Source: Lachnospiraceae bacterium
GTDB taxonomy: Bacteria > Bacillota > Clostridia > Lachnospirales > Lachnospiraceae
Length of the DNA stretch: 64,000 nucleotides
NCBI GenBank assembly: GCA_016284315.1
Contig: JAEEOO010000052.1
Span: 1-64,000, forward strand
Direction: 5' to 3'
Position numbers and translations under genes: made by a program. The notes under the pieces are model-generated. The model was given only the letters and a program-made list of their open reading frames with translations. It searched no databases and was not told the origin of the DNA. Shown here piece after piece: positions 1-7,218 of this stretch. Positions within the stretch are counted from its first letter, which is position 1; each line of letters starts with the position of its first letter.

Positions 1-843
1 CGCATAGGGATAGACTCCGTTTACGGAAAGCATCTTTACATTATTGTCTCCCACCATGGAACTTAAGTAATATCTGAATGAATAACCGATGGATCCTCCG
101 AATATTGCAAGAGGATGTCTTTTTGTTATCATATTGTTATCCATGAACTTTTCCATCATGGTCTGGCTTCCCGAACCCTTTATCCTTATAAGGGGGTAGA
201 TCATTTTATTGGGGCCGCCTACTTTATTCCAGTTAGTTATCTCCCCTCTGTAAATAGATCGGATCTCATCGATTGTCAGCCCATCCACAGGGTTATCCTT
301 GTTTACAAAGAAAACAAAAGCTTCGTAACCAACGGGTATTATCTCCAGCTCTACGCCTTTCTCTTCTGCGTAATTCATTTGTTCGGCAGATGGATGAGCC
401 GTAAAGAACAGGTCTACGCTTCCTTCAACCATCGCATTAAAACCACGAATGGTGTTTTGATACTTCATTGCGCTGTCATCAGCAAAGTTCTCACCGTATT
501 TATTGTCATCGGAGAACGCTCCGCCTTCATAAGTTACGCATCCTTCGGGATAACATTCATCGATAACGGAAGCATATATTGGGACCAGCGCTGCTGCCCC
601 ATCAAGTACAGGCAACTCATCCTCGTCGGTAAGTTTAAAACTTGAACCCGTCCTTGCAAGAGTCGACTCTTCTTCAAAAGGTAAGTACTTTTTAACATCG
701 ATCATTTTGTACTGATCGGCTCCGCCAAAATTATTGGCAAGTCTGCAGGTTATCTTCCTATACAAAAAAAGATTAGCAGCTGCAAAAACTAAAACTACTC
801 CGGCAATAACAGCTATCTTTCCGATAAAATCCTTCTTTACCAT
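1..843 (-). CDS. PstS-like substrate-binding protein, 3' end cut by window edge
   Basis: The frame is open from an ATG at 843 to the window edge (281 codons, no stop), so the C-terminus is missing. The N-terminus has one hydrophobic segment (about residues 9-27) that serves as a signal anchor; I see no lipobox. The rest resembles PstS-type periplasmic phosphate-binding proteins: LDGAAALVPIYASVI, then GYEAFVFFVNKDNPV, an IYRGEITNW block and a SGSQTMMEKF block, in the family order. The family binds an oxyanion, usually phosphate, for an ABC importer, but no transporter genes are visible, so a sensory or phosphate-scavenging role is equally possible. The start overlaps the end of a 47-codon gene (ATGGTAA), suggesting translational coupling. 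The family call is firm; the ligand is inferred. Confidence 0.8.
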   Translation of the reverse strand, partial: MVKKDFIGKIAVIAGVVLVFAAANLFLYRKITCRLANNFGGADQYKMIDVKKYLPFEEESTLARTGSSFKLTDEDELPVLDGAAALVPIYASVIDECYPEGCVTYEGGAFSDDNKYGENFADDSAMKYQNTIRGFNAMVEGSVDLFFTAHPSAEQMNYAEEKGVELEIIPVGYEAFVFFVNKDNPVDGLTIDEIRSIYRGEITNWNKVGGPNKMIYPLIRIKGSGSQTMMEKFMDNNMITKRHPLAIFGGSIGYSFRYYLSSMVGDNNVKMLSVNGVYPYA

Positions 844-980
844 CCCGTTTCCCTCGATATAAATTGTATGATTGAAGAACTTTCATAGACGTTACAAATA
901 TAGATCGAGTGAGCAATGGTTATTAGCAAACATACCGCGATAACAGAAATGAGAATTATATAAAACTTTTTATTGCTCAT
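837..980 (-). CDS. Small single-pass membrane protein (47 aa)
   Basis: A 47-codon frame starts at ATG 980, preceded by a GGGGG ribosome-binding site 5 bases upstream, and stops at TAA 839-837, overlapping the start of the PstS-like gene. The product begins MSNKKFYIILISVIAVC and has one strongly hydrophobic segment (residues 6-26) followed by a short polar tail. No known family is recognised. The good ribosome-binding site, the stop/start overlap with the next gene and the membrane-protein composition support a real gene. It may be an accessory subunit or coupling peptide for its neighbour; that is inference. Confidence 0.6.
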   Translation of the reverse strand: MSNKKFYIILISVIAVCLLITIAHSIYICNVYESSSIIQFISRETGW

Positions 981-1001
981 ATTTCCCCCGCTATTATTCA
1001 T

Positions 1002-1238
1002 TTACATACTGGATACGATTGCCATAGTCAGAGCAAATAACAGTGCGCAGAACACGATGGTCAATCCCAAAAGTGCCATCGCAACGATGAACATAACAGT
1101 TAACCCTACCGTACGTTTTCTGCCTTCTCTTTTAGCGTTAACGCCGTCTACGATAAACAATACTATTGAAACGATCACGTACGCTATAAAAATACATCCC
1201 AAAAGTGTAAATAAAATTGATGCCATTGATGTAGCCAT
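1002..1238 (-). CDS. Small two-helix membrane protein (78 aa)
   Basis: The product has two hydrophobic helices (about residues 8-30 and 45-72) separated by a basic loop containing NAKREGRKRTVG, so the loop is predicted to be cytoplasmic. An AGGAGG-type ribosome-binding site precedes ATG 1238. It lies 21 bases upstream of the 47-aa membrane protein gene and 37 bases downstream of the beta-helix lipoprotein gene, all on the minus strand, so these genes and the PstS-like gene probably form one transcript. No family is recognised. An opposite-strand frame over the same bases looks like a shadow. Confidence 0.65.
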   Translation of the reverse strand: MATSMASILFTLLGCIFIAYVIVSIVLFIVDGVNAKREGRKRTVGLTVMFIVAMALLGLTIVFCALLFALTMAIVSSM

Positions 1239-1275
1239 AGTTTTCCCTCCTCGAAAAACAAATCTTTAATACTAT

Positions 1276-2310
1276 TTATCCAACCGATCCGTCTTCGCCT
1301 ACTTCCTCATATAATTCCATGTAGTCCTCATCATCACCGTAGCCGTCCTCGGGAGTGATGGTGGGTTCCATAAGTGTGCAGTCTTCGAAGAGACTTTCGT
1401 CATAGTACGCCCACTCATTTGACTCGTTCTGTCCGAAGGTGCAGCGAACAAATTTAATGGTCGATCTATCGCGATAGTCGTAGAAAACTCCGCCGTAGCC
1501 GGAACCGGTGAAGGTGCAGTCTGTGAAAATATATTCACCCTTGCAGTTTATGATTGAAAAAGGTCCCTGGCTGCAGTCCCTAAGGATCGTGTTGCTGACA
1601 TAAAGATTCTGTGTATTGTCCTCGCATCCGATGCCGTAAACTCCGCATCCGTAAAAGTCGCAATTATCAACCTTGGGATCCTTGCAGTATTTAAAATCAA
1701 CAACATCTCCCACGCACTGTCCGACATCAGTGTGGCCCATAGTAAGCCCGGAGATCTCAACATTATCCGTTGCGTTAAAATATAATACTGCCACATATCT
1801 GGGTTCTGTGATCAGCTCAGTATCGGAATAGTTTTCACTCTTACTTGTGATGTGAATTCCATGAGCATCTTGTATTACCATTTCTCTTCCGTCGAACTGC
1901 TCTCTTACCTTAACGTATTTATGAGACTTGTTCCACTCGTAAAGGTCCGGGATGGTCTTAAGGAAGTTGCTGATGTTATAAACGCCGGGCTCGATAACTA
2001 CGGTTACATCAGGCTGGATCGCATTAACAAGATCCTGAACGGTTGAAACTGTGATTTTTCCGTTTTCGTCAGGCTTAAGAAGGTCACTTTCTTCTTCAGC
2101 AGGTGTTTCTAAGCCAACGGTTGCTTCTCCGCTTTCGTTTCCGGAAACTACCGTCTCATCTCCCGTATTCTCTTCGCTGCCCGTTTGCTCGGTTACTTCC
2201 GGATCAGTGGGGCCATTAACCTCTCCTGTCTTTGTACATGCTGTAAAACTCATACACAAGATCATGGTGCTCAGAATAACTGCACCGATCTTTATCCCTT
2301 TTCTTTTCAT
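1276..2310 (-). CDS. Surface lipoprotein with right-handed beta-helix domain
   Basis: ATG 2310 is chosen because it follows AGGAGAGG and begins a classic lipoprotein signal (MKRKGIKIGAVILSTMIL, then lipobox SFTAC). Upstream in-frame codons have no such support. The mature protein starts with an acidic, Thr/Glu-rich linker (about residues 30-85). A repetitive region with Asn/Cys/Gly-rich turns follows (NVEISGLTMGH, VDNCDFYGCGVYGIG, LYVSNTILRDCS, YIFTDCTFTGSGYGG, IKFVRCTFGQ), the pattern of parallel beta-helix (pectate-lyase-like) folds. The C-terminus is acidic. Such domains bind or cleave polysaccharides, but I cannot identify catalytic residues. It heads a run of minus-strand small membrane genes and a PstS-like protein. 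Confidence 0.7.
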   Translation of the reverse strand: MKRKGIKIGAVILSTMILCMSFTACTKTGEVNGPTDPEVTEQTGSEENTGDETVVSGNESGEATVGLETPAEEESDLLKPDENGKITVSTVQDLVNAIQPDVTVVIEPGVYNISNFLKTIPDLYEWNKSHKYVKVREQFDGREMVIQDAHGIHITSKSENYSDTELITEPRYVAVLYFNATDNVEISGLTMGHTDVGQCVGDVVDFKYCKDPKVDNCDFYGCGVYGIGCEDNTQNLYVSNTILRDCSQGPFSIINCKGEYIFTDCTFTGSGYGGVFYDYRDRSTIKFVRCTFGQNESNEWAYYDESLFEDCTLMEPTITPEDGYGDDEDYMELYEEVGEDGSVG

Positions 2311-2486
2311 AGTCCCTCTCCTTTGTCTTTCTCCTTTTAGCCTTACAAAATGCAACTACATCTAAAGTTTACTACATATTCCTTTTAAGATAAATCCCAA
2401 TCTTGATCAAACCCTATCATTTAACTCTTTTCTTCATACTTTTGCTTTTAATTTTAAATAAATTTCCCGGTTTATGGTCCGACTCC

Positions 2487-2515
2487 TTGACTGGGAAACT
2501 CAGGCAAATTATTAT
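2487..2515 (+). promoter_or_regulatory. Sigma-A type promoter for fba
   Basis: TTGACT at 2487-2492 and TATTAT at 2510-2515 are separated by exactly 17 bases, about 50 bases upstream of the aldolase start. Both boxes differ from consensus at one position, consistent with a highly expressed glycolytic gene. Confidence 0.75.
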
Positions 2516-2566
2516 TTATATGTATGGGCTACCATATTTAACAATTTTATATGGAGGTATTAAGGT

Positions 2567-3535
2567 ATGGCATTGGTAACAACCAAAGAGATGTTCAAGA
2601 AAGCCTACGACGGCGGATACGCAATCGGTGCTTTCAACGTCAACAACATGGAGATCGTACAGGGTATCACCGAGGCTGCAGGGGAGCTTGAAAGCCCTGT
2701 TATCCTTCAGGTTTCCAAGGGTGCGAGAGCTTATGCAAATCATAAGTATCTTGTAAAGATGGTAGAAGCTGCGGTGGAAGAGAATCCTCAGATTCCCATC
2801 GCACTTCACCTCGATCACGGCGACACATTTGAGCTTTGTAAATCATGTATCGACGGCGGATTTACTTCCGTTATGATCGACGCTTCTTCCAAGTCTTTCG
2901 AAGACAACATCGCACTGACCAAGCAGGTAGTTGAGTATGCTCACGATCATGGGGTAGTCGTAGAAGCTGAGCTGGGAACTCTTGCTGGAATCGAAGACGA
3001 AGTAGTTGTTGAAGCAGGAAAAGAAGCATACACAAGACCCGAAGAAGTAGAGGAATTCGTATCACGTACAGGATGCGATTCACTTGCTATCGCGATCGGA
3101 ACCAGCCACGGCGCATATAAGTTCACTGCCGCACAGTGTACAAGAAATGCCGAAGGAATCCTTGTTCCTCCGCCCCTTAGATTCGACGTTCTTGAGGAGT
3201 GCATCAAGAGACTTCCGGGATTCCCCATCGTTCTTCACGGATCATCATCAGTTCCTCAGGAATTCGTTAAGATGGTCAACCAGTATGGAGGAAACATGCC
3301 CGATGCGGTAGGTATCCCCGAGGAGCAGCTTAGAAAAGCAGCAACCCTCGCAGTCTGCAAGATCAATATCGACTCAGATATCAGACTTGCTATGACAGCA
3401 AATATCCGTAAGTATTTTGCAGAGCATCCCGATCACTTCGATCCCCGTCAGTACTTAAAGCCCGCTCGTCAGGCTGTTAAGGACATGGTTGCTCACAAGA
3501 TTGTTAACGTTCTCGGTTCAGACCATAAGATCTGA
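2567..3535 (+). CDS. fba: Class II fructose-bisphosphate aldolase
   Basis: This 322-aa enzyme cleaves fructose-1,6-bisphosphate to dihydroxyacetone phosphate and glyceraldehyde-3-phosphate in cytoplasmic glycolysis. Class II, metal-dependent features are visible: ALHLDHGDTFELC near residue 82 (catalytic Asp and zinc His), VEAELGTLAG, AIGTSHGAYK (zinc His), VLHGSSSVP (zinc His) and the phosphate-binding segment KINIDSDIRLA. ATG 2567 follows a GGAGG ribosome-binding site and a good promoter. The gene stands alone and ends before a strong hairpin terminator, so it is monocistronic. The length and lack of insertions match the longer class II type common in clostridia. Confidence 0.95.
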   Translation: MALVTTKEMFKKAYDGGYAIGAFNVNNMEIVQGITEAAGELESPVILQVSKGARAYANHKYLVKMVEAAVEENPQIPIALHLDHGDTFELCKSCIDGGFTSVMIDASSKSFEDNIALTKQVVEYAHDHGVVVEAELGTLAGIEDEVVVEAGKEAYTRPEEVEEFVSRTGCDSLAIAIGTSHGAYKFTAAQCTRNAEGILVPPPLRFDVLEECIKRLPGFPIVLHGSSSVPQEFVKMVNQYGGNMPDAVGIPEEQLRKAATLAVCKINIDSDIRLAMTANIRKYFAEHPDHFDPRQYLKPARQAVKDMVAHKIVNVLGSDHKI

Positions 3536-3571
3536 TAGTTATTAAAAACCTGCACATTTGTGCATCAAAAA

Positions 3572-3605
3572 GGCACGTTGCTTTAACCGGCAACGTGCCC
3601 TTATT
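3572..3605. terminator. Bidirectional terminator between fba and the M42 peptidase gene
   Basis: GGCACGTTGC (3572-3581) pairs perfectly with GCAACGTGCC (3590-3599) around an 8-base loop. A T-rich tail follows on the plus strand and an A-rich flank precedes it, so it can serve both convergent genes. Confidence 0.8.
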
Positions 3606-3634
3606 TGTCTGTTAAATAATTCCGCTAGTTTATG

Positions 3635-4726
3635 TTAGTTCAAAGCATACTCAGTAAGAAGTCTGAGAACGTTCTCTGCTCCGTCGCGGTGGCTTCTCTC
3701 ATATCCGTGGGAAGCGTAAACACCGGCGCCGATAAGTCCATGCTTTATATCGCTTCCGGCTGAAAGAGTAGCTTCTACATCGCTTCCGTAGTGAGGATAA
3801 ATATCTACAGCGTAGTCTGCACCACTTTTCTTCGCAGCTTCCACAAGTCCTTTAACAACGGGATAACTGTAAGGTCCCCCACTGTCCTTTGCGCAGATGG
3901 AAACCTGTCTCTCGGTACATGTAAGTCCGTCGCCGACGCAGCCCATATCAACAGATACCGCCTCCGTTACTCCCTCAGGGACATTAGCACATCCGCCGTG
4001 TCCTACCTCCTCAAATACGGTTACGTGAACATAAAGAGCGCGCCTCGGAACAGCCTTTTCGTCCTTGATATACTTAGCAAGTCCGAGGATGATTCCTACG
4101 CTGAGCTTGTCATCAAGGAAACGTGACTTAATATATCCGCTCTTGGTAACGCGAACATTAGGCTCGAAGCAAACGATATCACCAACGGATATTCCAAGCT
4201 TCTCTGTATCTTCCTTAGTCTTAACATCCTCATCAAGAACAACTTCACAAGTATCCCAGCTTCTCTTTGTGTCATTGTATTCGCCGTTTACATGAATTGA
4301 AGCATTGTTAAGCTGGAAAGTTCCCTCGTAAATACCGTCAAATTTCGTTACAACTCTTACGTTCTCTGTCTCTGCGTTGTTGGGATTCATTCCGCCAAGA
4401 TTAGTAAGTTTAAGTCTTCCGCTCCCCTTGATCTCTGAAACCATTCCGCCGAGGGTATCGGTGTGAGCCTCGATGAGAAGTCCGTTCTTCTTGTCCTTTC
4501 CACCCAATTCAACTATAACGCCGCCCTTGTTGGTAAGAGATGCCTTAAATCCAAGCTTCTCAAACTCTTTCTTAACCCATGCAGCCGCCTCTTCAGTGTA
4601 GCCGGTAGGGGAATCGATATTTAATAGCTCGCAGGTTTTCTCCACAATGAAATCTGTATATTTCTTTAAATTCTTTTTTGTCGCGGTTTTTTCCGCAGTT
4701 TTTTTAACTGTCTTTGTTCCTGCCAT
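3635..4726 (-). CDS. M42 family metallo-aminopeptidase
   Basis: This 363-aa protein belongs to the M42 glutamyl aminopeptidase/endoglucanase-M family, cytoplasmic dinuclear zinc or cobalt peptidases that form large tetrahedral complexes and trim peptides. Landmarks: IDSPTGYTEEA, the metal site EAHTDTLGG, FLDDKLSVG, the catalytic EEVGHGG, VDMG and a C-terminal SHGYERSH metal ligand. An unusual lysine/threonine-rich N-terminal extension (about 20 residues, KKTAEKTATKK) precedes the enzyme and looks disordered. AAAGGAAA precedes ATG 4726. It follows the SLH-like gene by 54 bases on the same strand and may share its transcript, ending at the bidirectional terminator near 3600. Confidence 0.88.
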   Translation of the reverse strand: MAGTKTVKKTAEKTATKKNLKKYTDFIVEKTCELLNIDSPTGYTEEAAAWVKKEFEKLGFKASLTNKGGVIVELGGKDKKNGLLIEAHTDTLGGMVSEIKGSGRLKLTNLGGMNPNNAETENVRVVTKFDGIYEGTFQLNNASIHVNGEYNDTKRSWDTCEVVLDEDVKTKEDTEKLGISVGDIVCFEPNVRVTKSGYIKSRFLDDKLSVGIILGLAKYIKDEKAVPRRALYVHVTVFEEVGHGGCANVPEGVTEAVSVDMGCVGDGLTCTERQVSICAKDSGGPYSYPVVKGLVEAAKKSGADYAVDIYPHYGSDVEATLSAGSDIKHGLIGAGVYASHGYERSHRDGAENVLRLLTEYALN

Positions 4727-4780
4727 TTTAAGTCATTTCCTTTCAGTATCATTTGGATCAGATGAATCAGATCCGTCAAG

Positions 4781-5206
4781 TCAATGTGGTATAGATTCAA
4801 GGCGCCTAATGATCTCGTCGGCTTCCTCTTTGGTTAAATGTCCCTTTCCGTCAAAGATCTTAAGAGGCTTTTCGGAGATGCCTTTTATCGTAACCCCATC
4901 CATTATACATCTTAAATAGACTTGTGCGATATGATTTACGCAAATTCTGCAATCGTAAAGGTCTTTTAATTCTTCAGCGGTTGAGATATCGGGAAGATCT
5001 TTTATCCCAAGTTCCTTTTTCATGTATTCGTGAAGGATCCTCGCGGCGCTTCTTCTCTTGATGGGCTCTTTCCAACTAAGTTCATCCGCTGCTTCAAGAA
5101 GTCCCTTATCTCTTGCGCTTTTCATATCAAGCCCCGTCAGCAAATTTACAAATTCACCAACGGTTATAAACTCATTCGCTTTGATCATAGCTTTTGCTTT
5201 TCGCAC
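4781..5206 (-). CDS. SLH-like hypothetical protein coupled to alpha-galactosidase
   Basis: The 141-aa product has no signal peptide and no catalytic motif that I recognise. It starts at GTG 5206, whose G is the last base of the upstream alpha-galactosidase stop codon (TAGTG), so translation is probably coupled; an internal ATG seven codons in is an alternative start. The layout recalls surface-layer-homology repeats: VGEFVNLLTGL at the front, RRSAARILHEYM, then a second copy-like run VNHIAQVYLRCIMDG followed by GHLTKEEADEIIRRLES. Without a secretion signal, cell-wall anchoring is doubtful, so an accessory subunit for the glycosidase is the better guess. The SLH resemblance is moderate and based on pattern only. 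Confidence 0.6.
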   Translation of the reverse strand: MRKAKAMIKANEFITVGEFVNLLTGLDMKSARDKGLLEAADELSWKEPIKRRSAARILHEYMKKELGIKDLPDISTAEELKDLYDCRICVNHIAQVYLRCIMDGVTIKGISEKPLKIFDGKGHLTKEEADEIIRRLESIPH

Positions 5207-7050
5207 TATTCCTCTATTGGAGTAACAATAAGTGTAACATTGTCATGAGGAGGAATGTTTGAAACAGAGAATTCCTCGCCTCTAAGGTGGGTGCGCTTCT
5301 TGGTCCAAACGTTGTAAACCTCTACTGCATTTGCCTTCCTGATCTCTTCTCTGTTGATGACCTTATCTCCGAGATAAGAAAGGATCCTGTACTTATCAAC
5401 TGTAACGGGCTTTACTCTCTCAGTATCGCTAAGGTTGATAAATGAGATGGCGAAGTTGCCATTCTTAAGAGGCTTTGCAAGAACATCAACTCTGTCGTTA
5501 TCCCTGATATAGCATTTATCGGGGCGGCATACATCCTCACAGTTATCGTTCCAGCAGTCACGCTCTTCAAAAGTGGTGTAAACTCTCTTTGCCTGAATTC
5601 CTAAAGCATCCTGATTAAGAGCGATTACGTCTTCATTTGAAATGATCTCGTAGATCTCATCACCTTTGGTTACTTTTCTAAGATCGAGCCCCAGCATAAG
5701 AGGTGAGTTCATAAGACACCACATAGTCATATGAGTTCGGCACATGGTGTTGTCCAAGCCGTTCATTCCGATCATCAGCATATCGGGATCGTTCCAGCCC
5801 TTGTAAAGGCCTGCAAACTCATCCATGATAACTGCTTTGTTGTACTGGGCGCATACGCTGGTAGTATAGTCGCTTGCCCAGGCTCCTTTTCCGGGATCTC
5901 CGTCTGAGCCAACCTGGAAAGTGATGTCATTTAAGATTCTCCAGGAATCTCCAACCTTGTATCCCCAGTTCTGAGGCTGGGTCTTACCCCATTCGCAGAT
6001 AGAAAGAACGATATCTCTCTCCGGATCAGCTTTCATAAATCCTTCGTGAAGAGCAGCATATGAAGCAAGGGTGTTCTCCTGTCTTCTGTGGTTCATAAGC
6101 CTGATAACATTTTCGCCCTCATTAAGCTTTACCTTAATGGGCTGAGATACCTTAAAGCTCATGGTATCCGCCGTCTCTTCAACGAAATCATCGTATACTA
6201 CATTCGATTTCTCATTGTAACCAACGGCTACCTGAAGCCAGCTTCCGATTCCGGGTTCTTTTCCTGTTGCATACTCAACAGTTAATTCATATTCACCTGA
6301 TACCGGTACATATACATTAAGCACTGCCTCAGCGCTCATGGCTCCAACAGGAGAATGGTCGGGGCCGGTTCCGTCGAAGGTTCCGATGTTTGTAATATAT
6401 TCAAAGTTCTCGCCGGTTATCTCCTCTGCATTCTTTCTCTTTCCGCCTTTTCCCGTTAGCTCCATGTCAGCAGCAGTAAACTCAACTTCAAGACCTTCCC
6501 CGCTGACTACGGCAGATTTAATATTGGGGGCATAAGTGTACTTTGCATTCTCTGCATTTGAGAAGGTTGCGTTATCCCAAAGGTAGTAGCAATTATCAAC
6601 TTTGATAAAATCAACGTCCCAATCAAAATATGTCTTTGCATCAACGGTCTCATGTCCGCAGGTTCCAACAGCGGCGCCGGCGCAAAGGTTTGTTCCGATA
6701 TCGTTGTACATACCGAACTTAAGGCCTTTTCCGTGAATGTAATCAGCAAGAGCCTTAAATCCTGAAGGGAATTTTACTTCTTCGTTTGAAAGAAGGCCTT
6801 CCACTCTCTCGGGCTTATAGCATCCGTCGTCCAAAACAACGTACTTGTATCCCAACTTGTCGAGGCCAAGTTCTACGATCTTGTCAGCCATATCCTTGGT
6901 AAGGGCTTCGGTATTTCCGCTTCCGAAAGCATTCCAGCTGTTCCATCCCATGGCAGGGAGGCGTCCTTTTTTCTTGCCTGCAAGTACTTCTCCGTTTTTA
7001 AAACTGTCGAATCTTGCAGCCTTATCAGTTATCACAACAGGTCTGTCCAT
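5206..7050 (-). CDS. GH27 alpha-galactosidase with inserted carbohydrate-binding domain
   Basis: The 614-aa enzyme is predicted to release terminal alpha-galactose from raffinose-type sugars or galactomannan. Start ATG 7050 follows GGAAGGA; an in-frame TTG at 7122 lacks a ribosome-binding site. GH27 hallmarks: PAMGWNSWNAFG (about residue 32), VVLDDGCY, FGMYNDIGTNLCAG, the nucleophile Asp in DFIKVDNCY (about 152) and the acid/base Asp in SWRILNDI (about 375). Between these two catalytic segments, where normal GH27 barrels run on directly, about 170 extra residues (about 159-331) have a beta-sandwich look (YVPVSGEYELTVEYATG, VKLNEGENVIRLMN) like CBM35/CBM6 modules. There is no signal peptide, so it acts in the cytoplasm. 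The stop is coupled to the next gene. Confidence 0.88.
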   Translation of the reverse strand: MDRPVVITDKAARFDSFKNGEVLAGKKKGRLPAMGWNSWNAFGSGNTEALTKDMADKIVELGLDKLGYKYVVLDDGCYKPERVEGLLSNEEVKFPSGFKALADYIHGKGLKFGMYNDIGTNLCAGAAVGTCGHETVDAKTYFDWDVDFIKVDNCYYLWDNATFSNAENAKYTYAPNIKSAVVSGEGLEVEFTAADMELTGKGGKRKNAEEITGENFEYITNIGTFDGTGPDHSPVGAMSAEAVLNVYVPVSGEYELTVEYATGKEPGIGSWLQVAVGYNEKSNVVYDDFVEETADTMSFKVSQPIKVKLNEGENVIRLMNHRRQENTLASYAALHEGFMKADPERDIVLSICEWGKTQPQNWGYKVGDSWRILNDITFQVGSDGDPGKGAWASDYTTSVCAQYNKAVIMDEFAGLYKGWNDPDMLMIGMNGLDNTMCRTHMTMWCLMNSPLMLGLDLRKVTKGDEIYEIISNEDVIALNQDALGIQAKRVYTTFEERDCWNDNCEDVCRPDKCYIRDNDRVDVLAKPLKNGNFAISFINLSDTERVKPVTVDKYRILSYLGDKVINREEIRKANAVEVYNVWTKKRTHLRGEEFSVSNIPPHDNVTLIVTPIEE

Positions 7051-7100
7051 AACGAATTCCTTCCAAATCTTTGTAATTTGCTCCCTTGGGAGTTTTTCTT

Positions 7101-7146
7101 TAAAACAAAATACAGTGGCCAAAGGTCATCGCCTTAAGCCACTGTA
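7101..7146 (-). terminator. Probable terminator after pgi
   Basis: On the minus strand TACAGTGGC and GCCACTGTA (plus positions 7138-7146 and 7111-7119) form a 9-bp stem with an 18-base loop, followed by TTTTGTTTT. It lies about 70 bases beyond the pgi stop and upstream of the alpha-galactosidase start. Confidence 0.55.
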
Positions 7147-7218
7147 ATTATATCTTAAATCTTATTTATCTATAAACTCATTAAACATCATTTAATGCCC
7201 AAATAATGCTAACTTGCA

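Noticed and set aside
115-645. A 176-codon plus-strand frame at the left edge
   Set aside because: The minus strand of the same region reads as a PstS-like protein without stops to the edge, which explains the conservation better.
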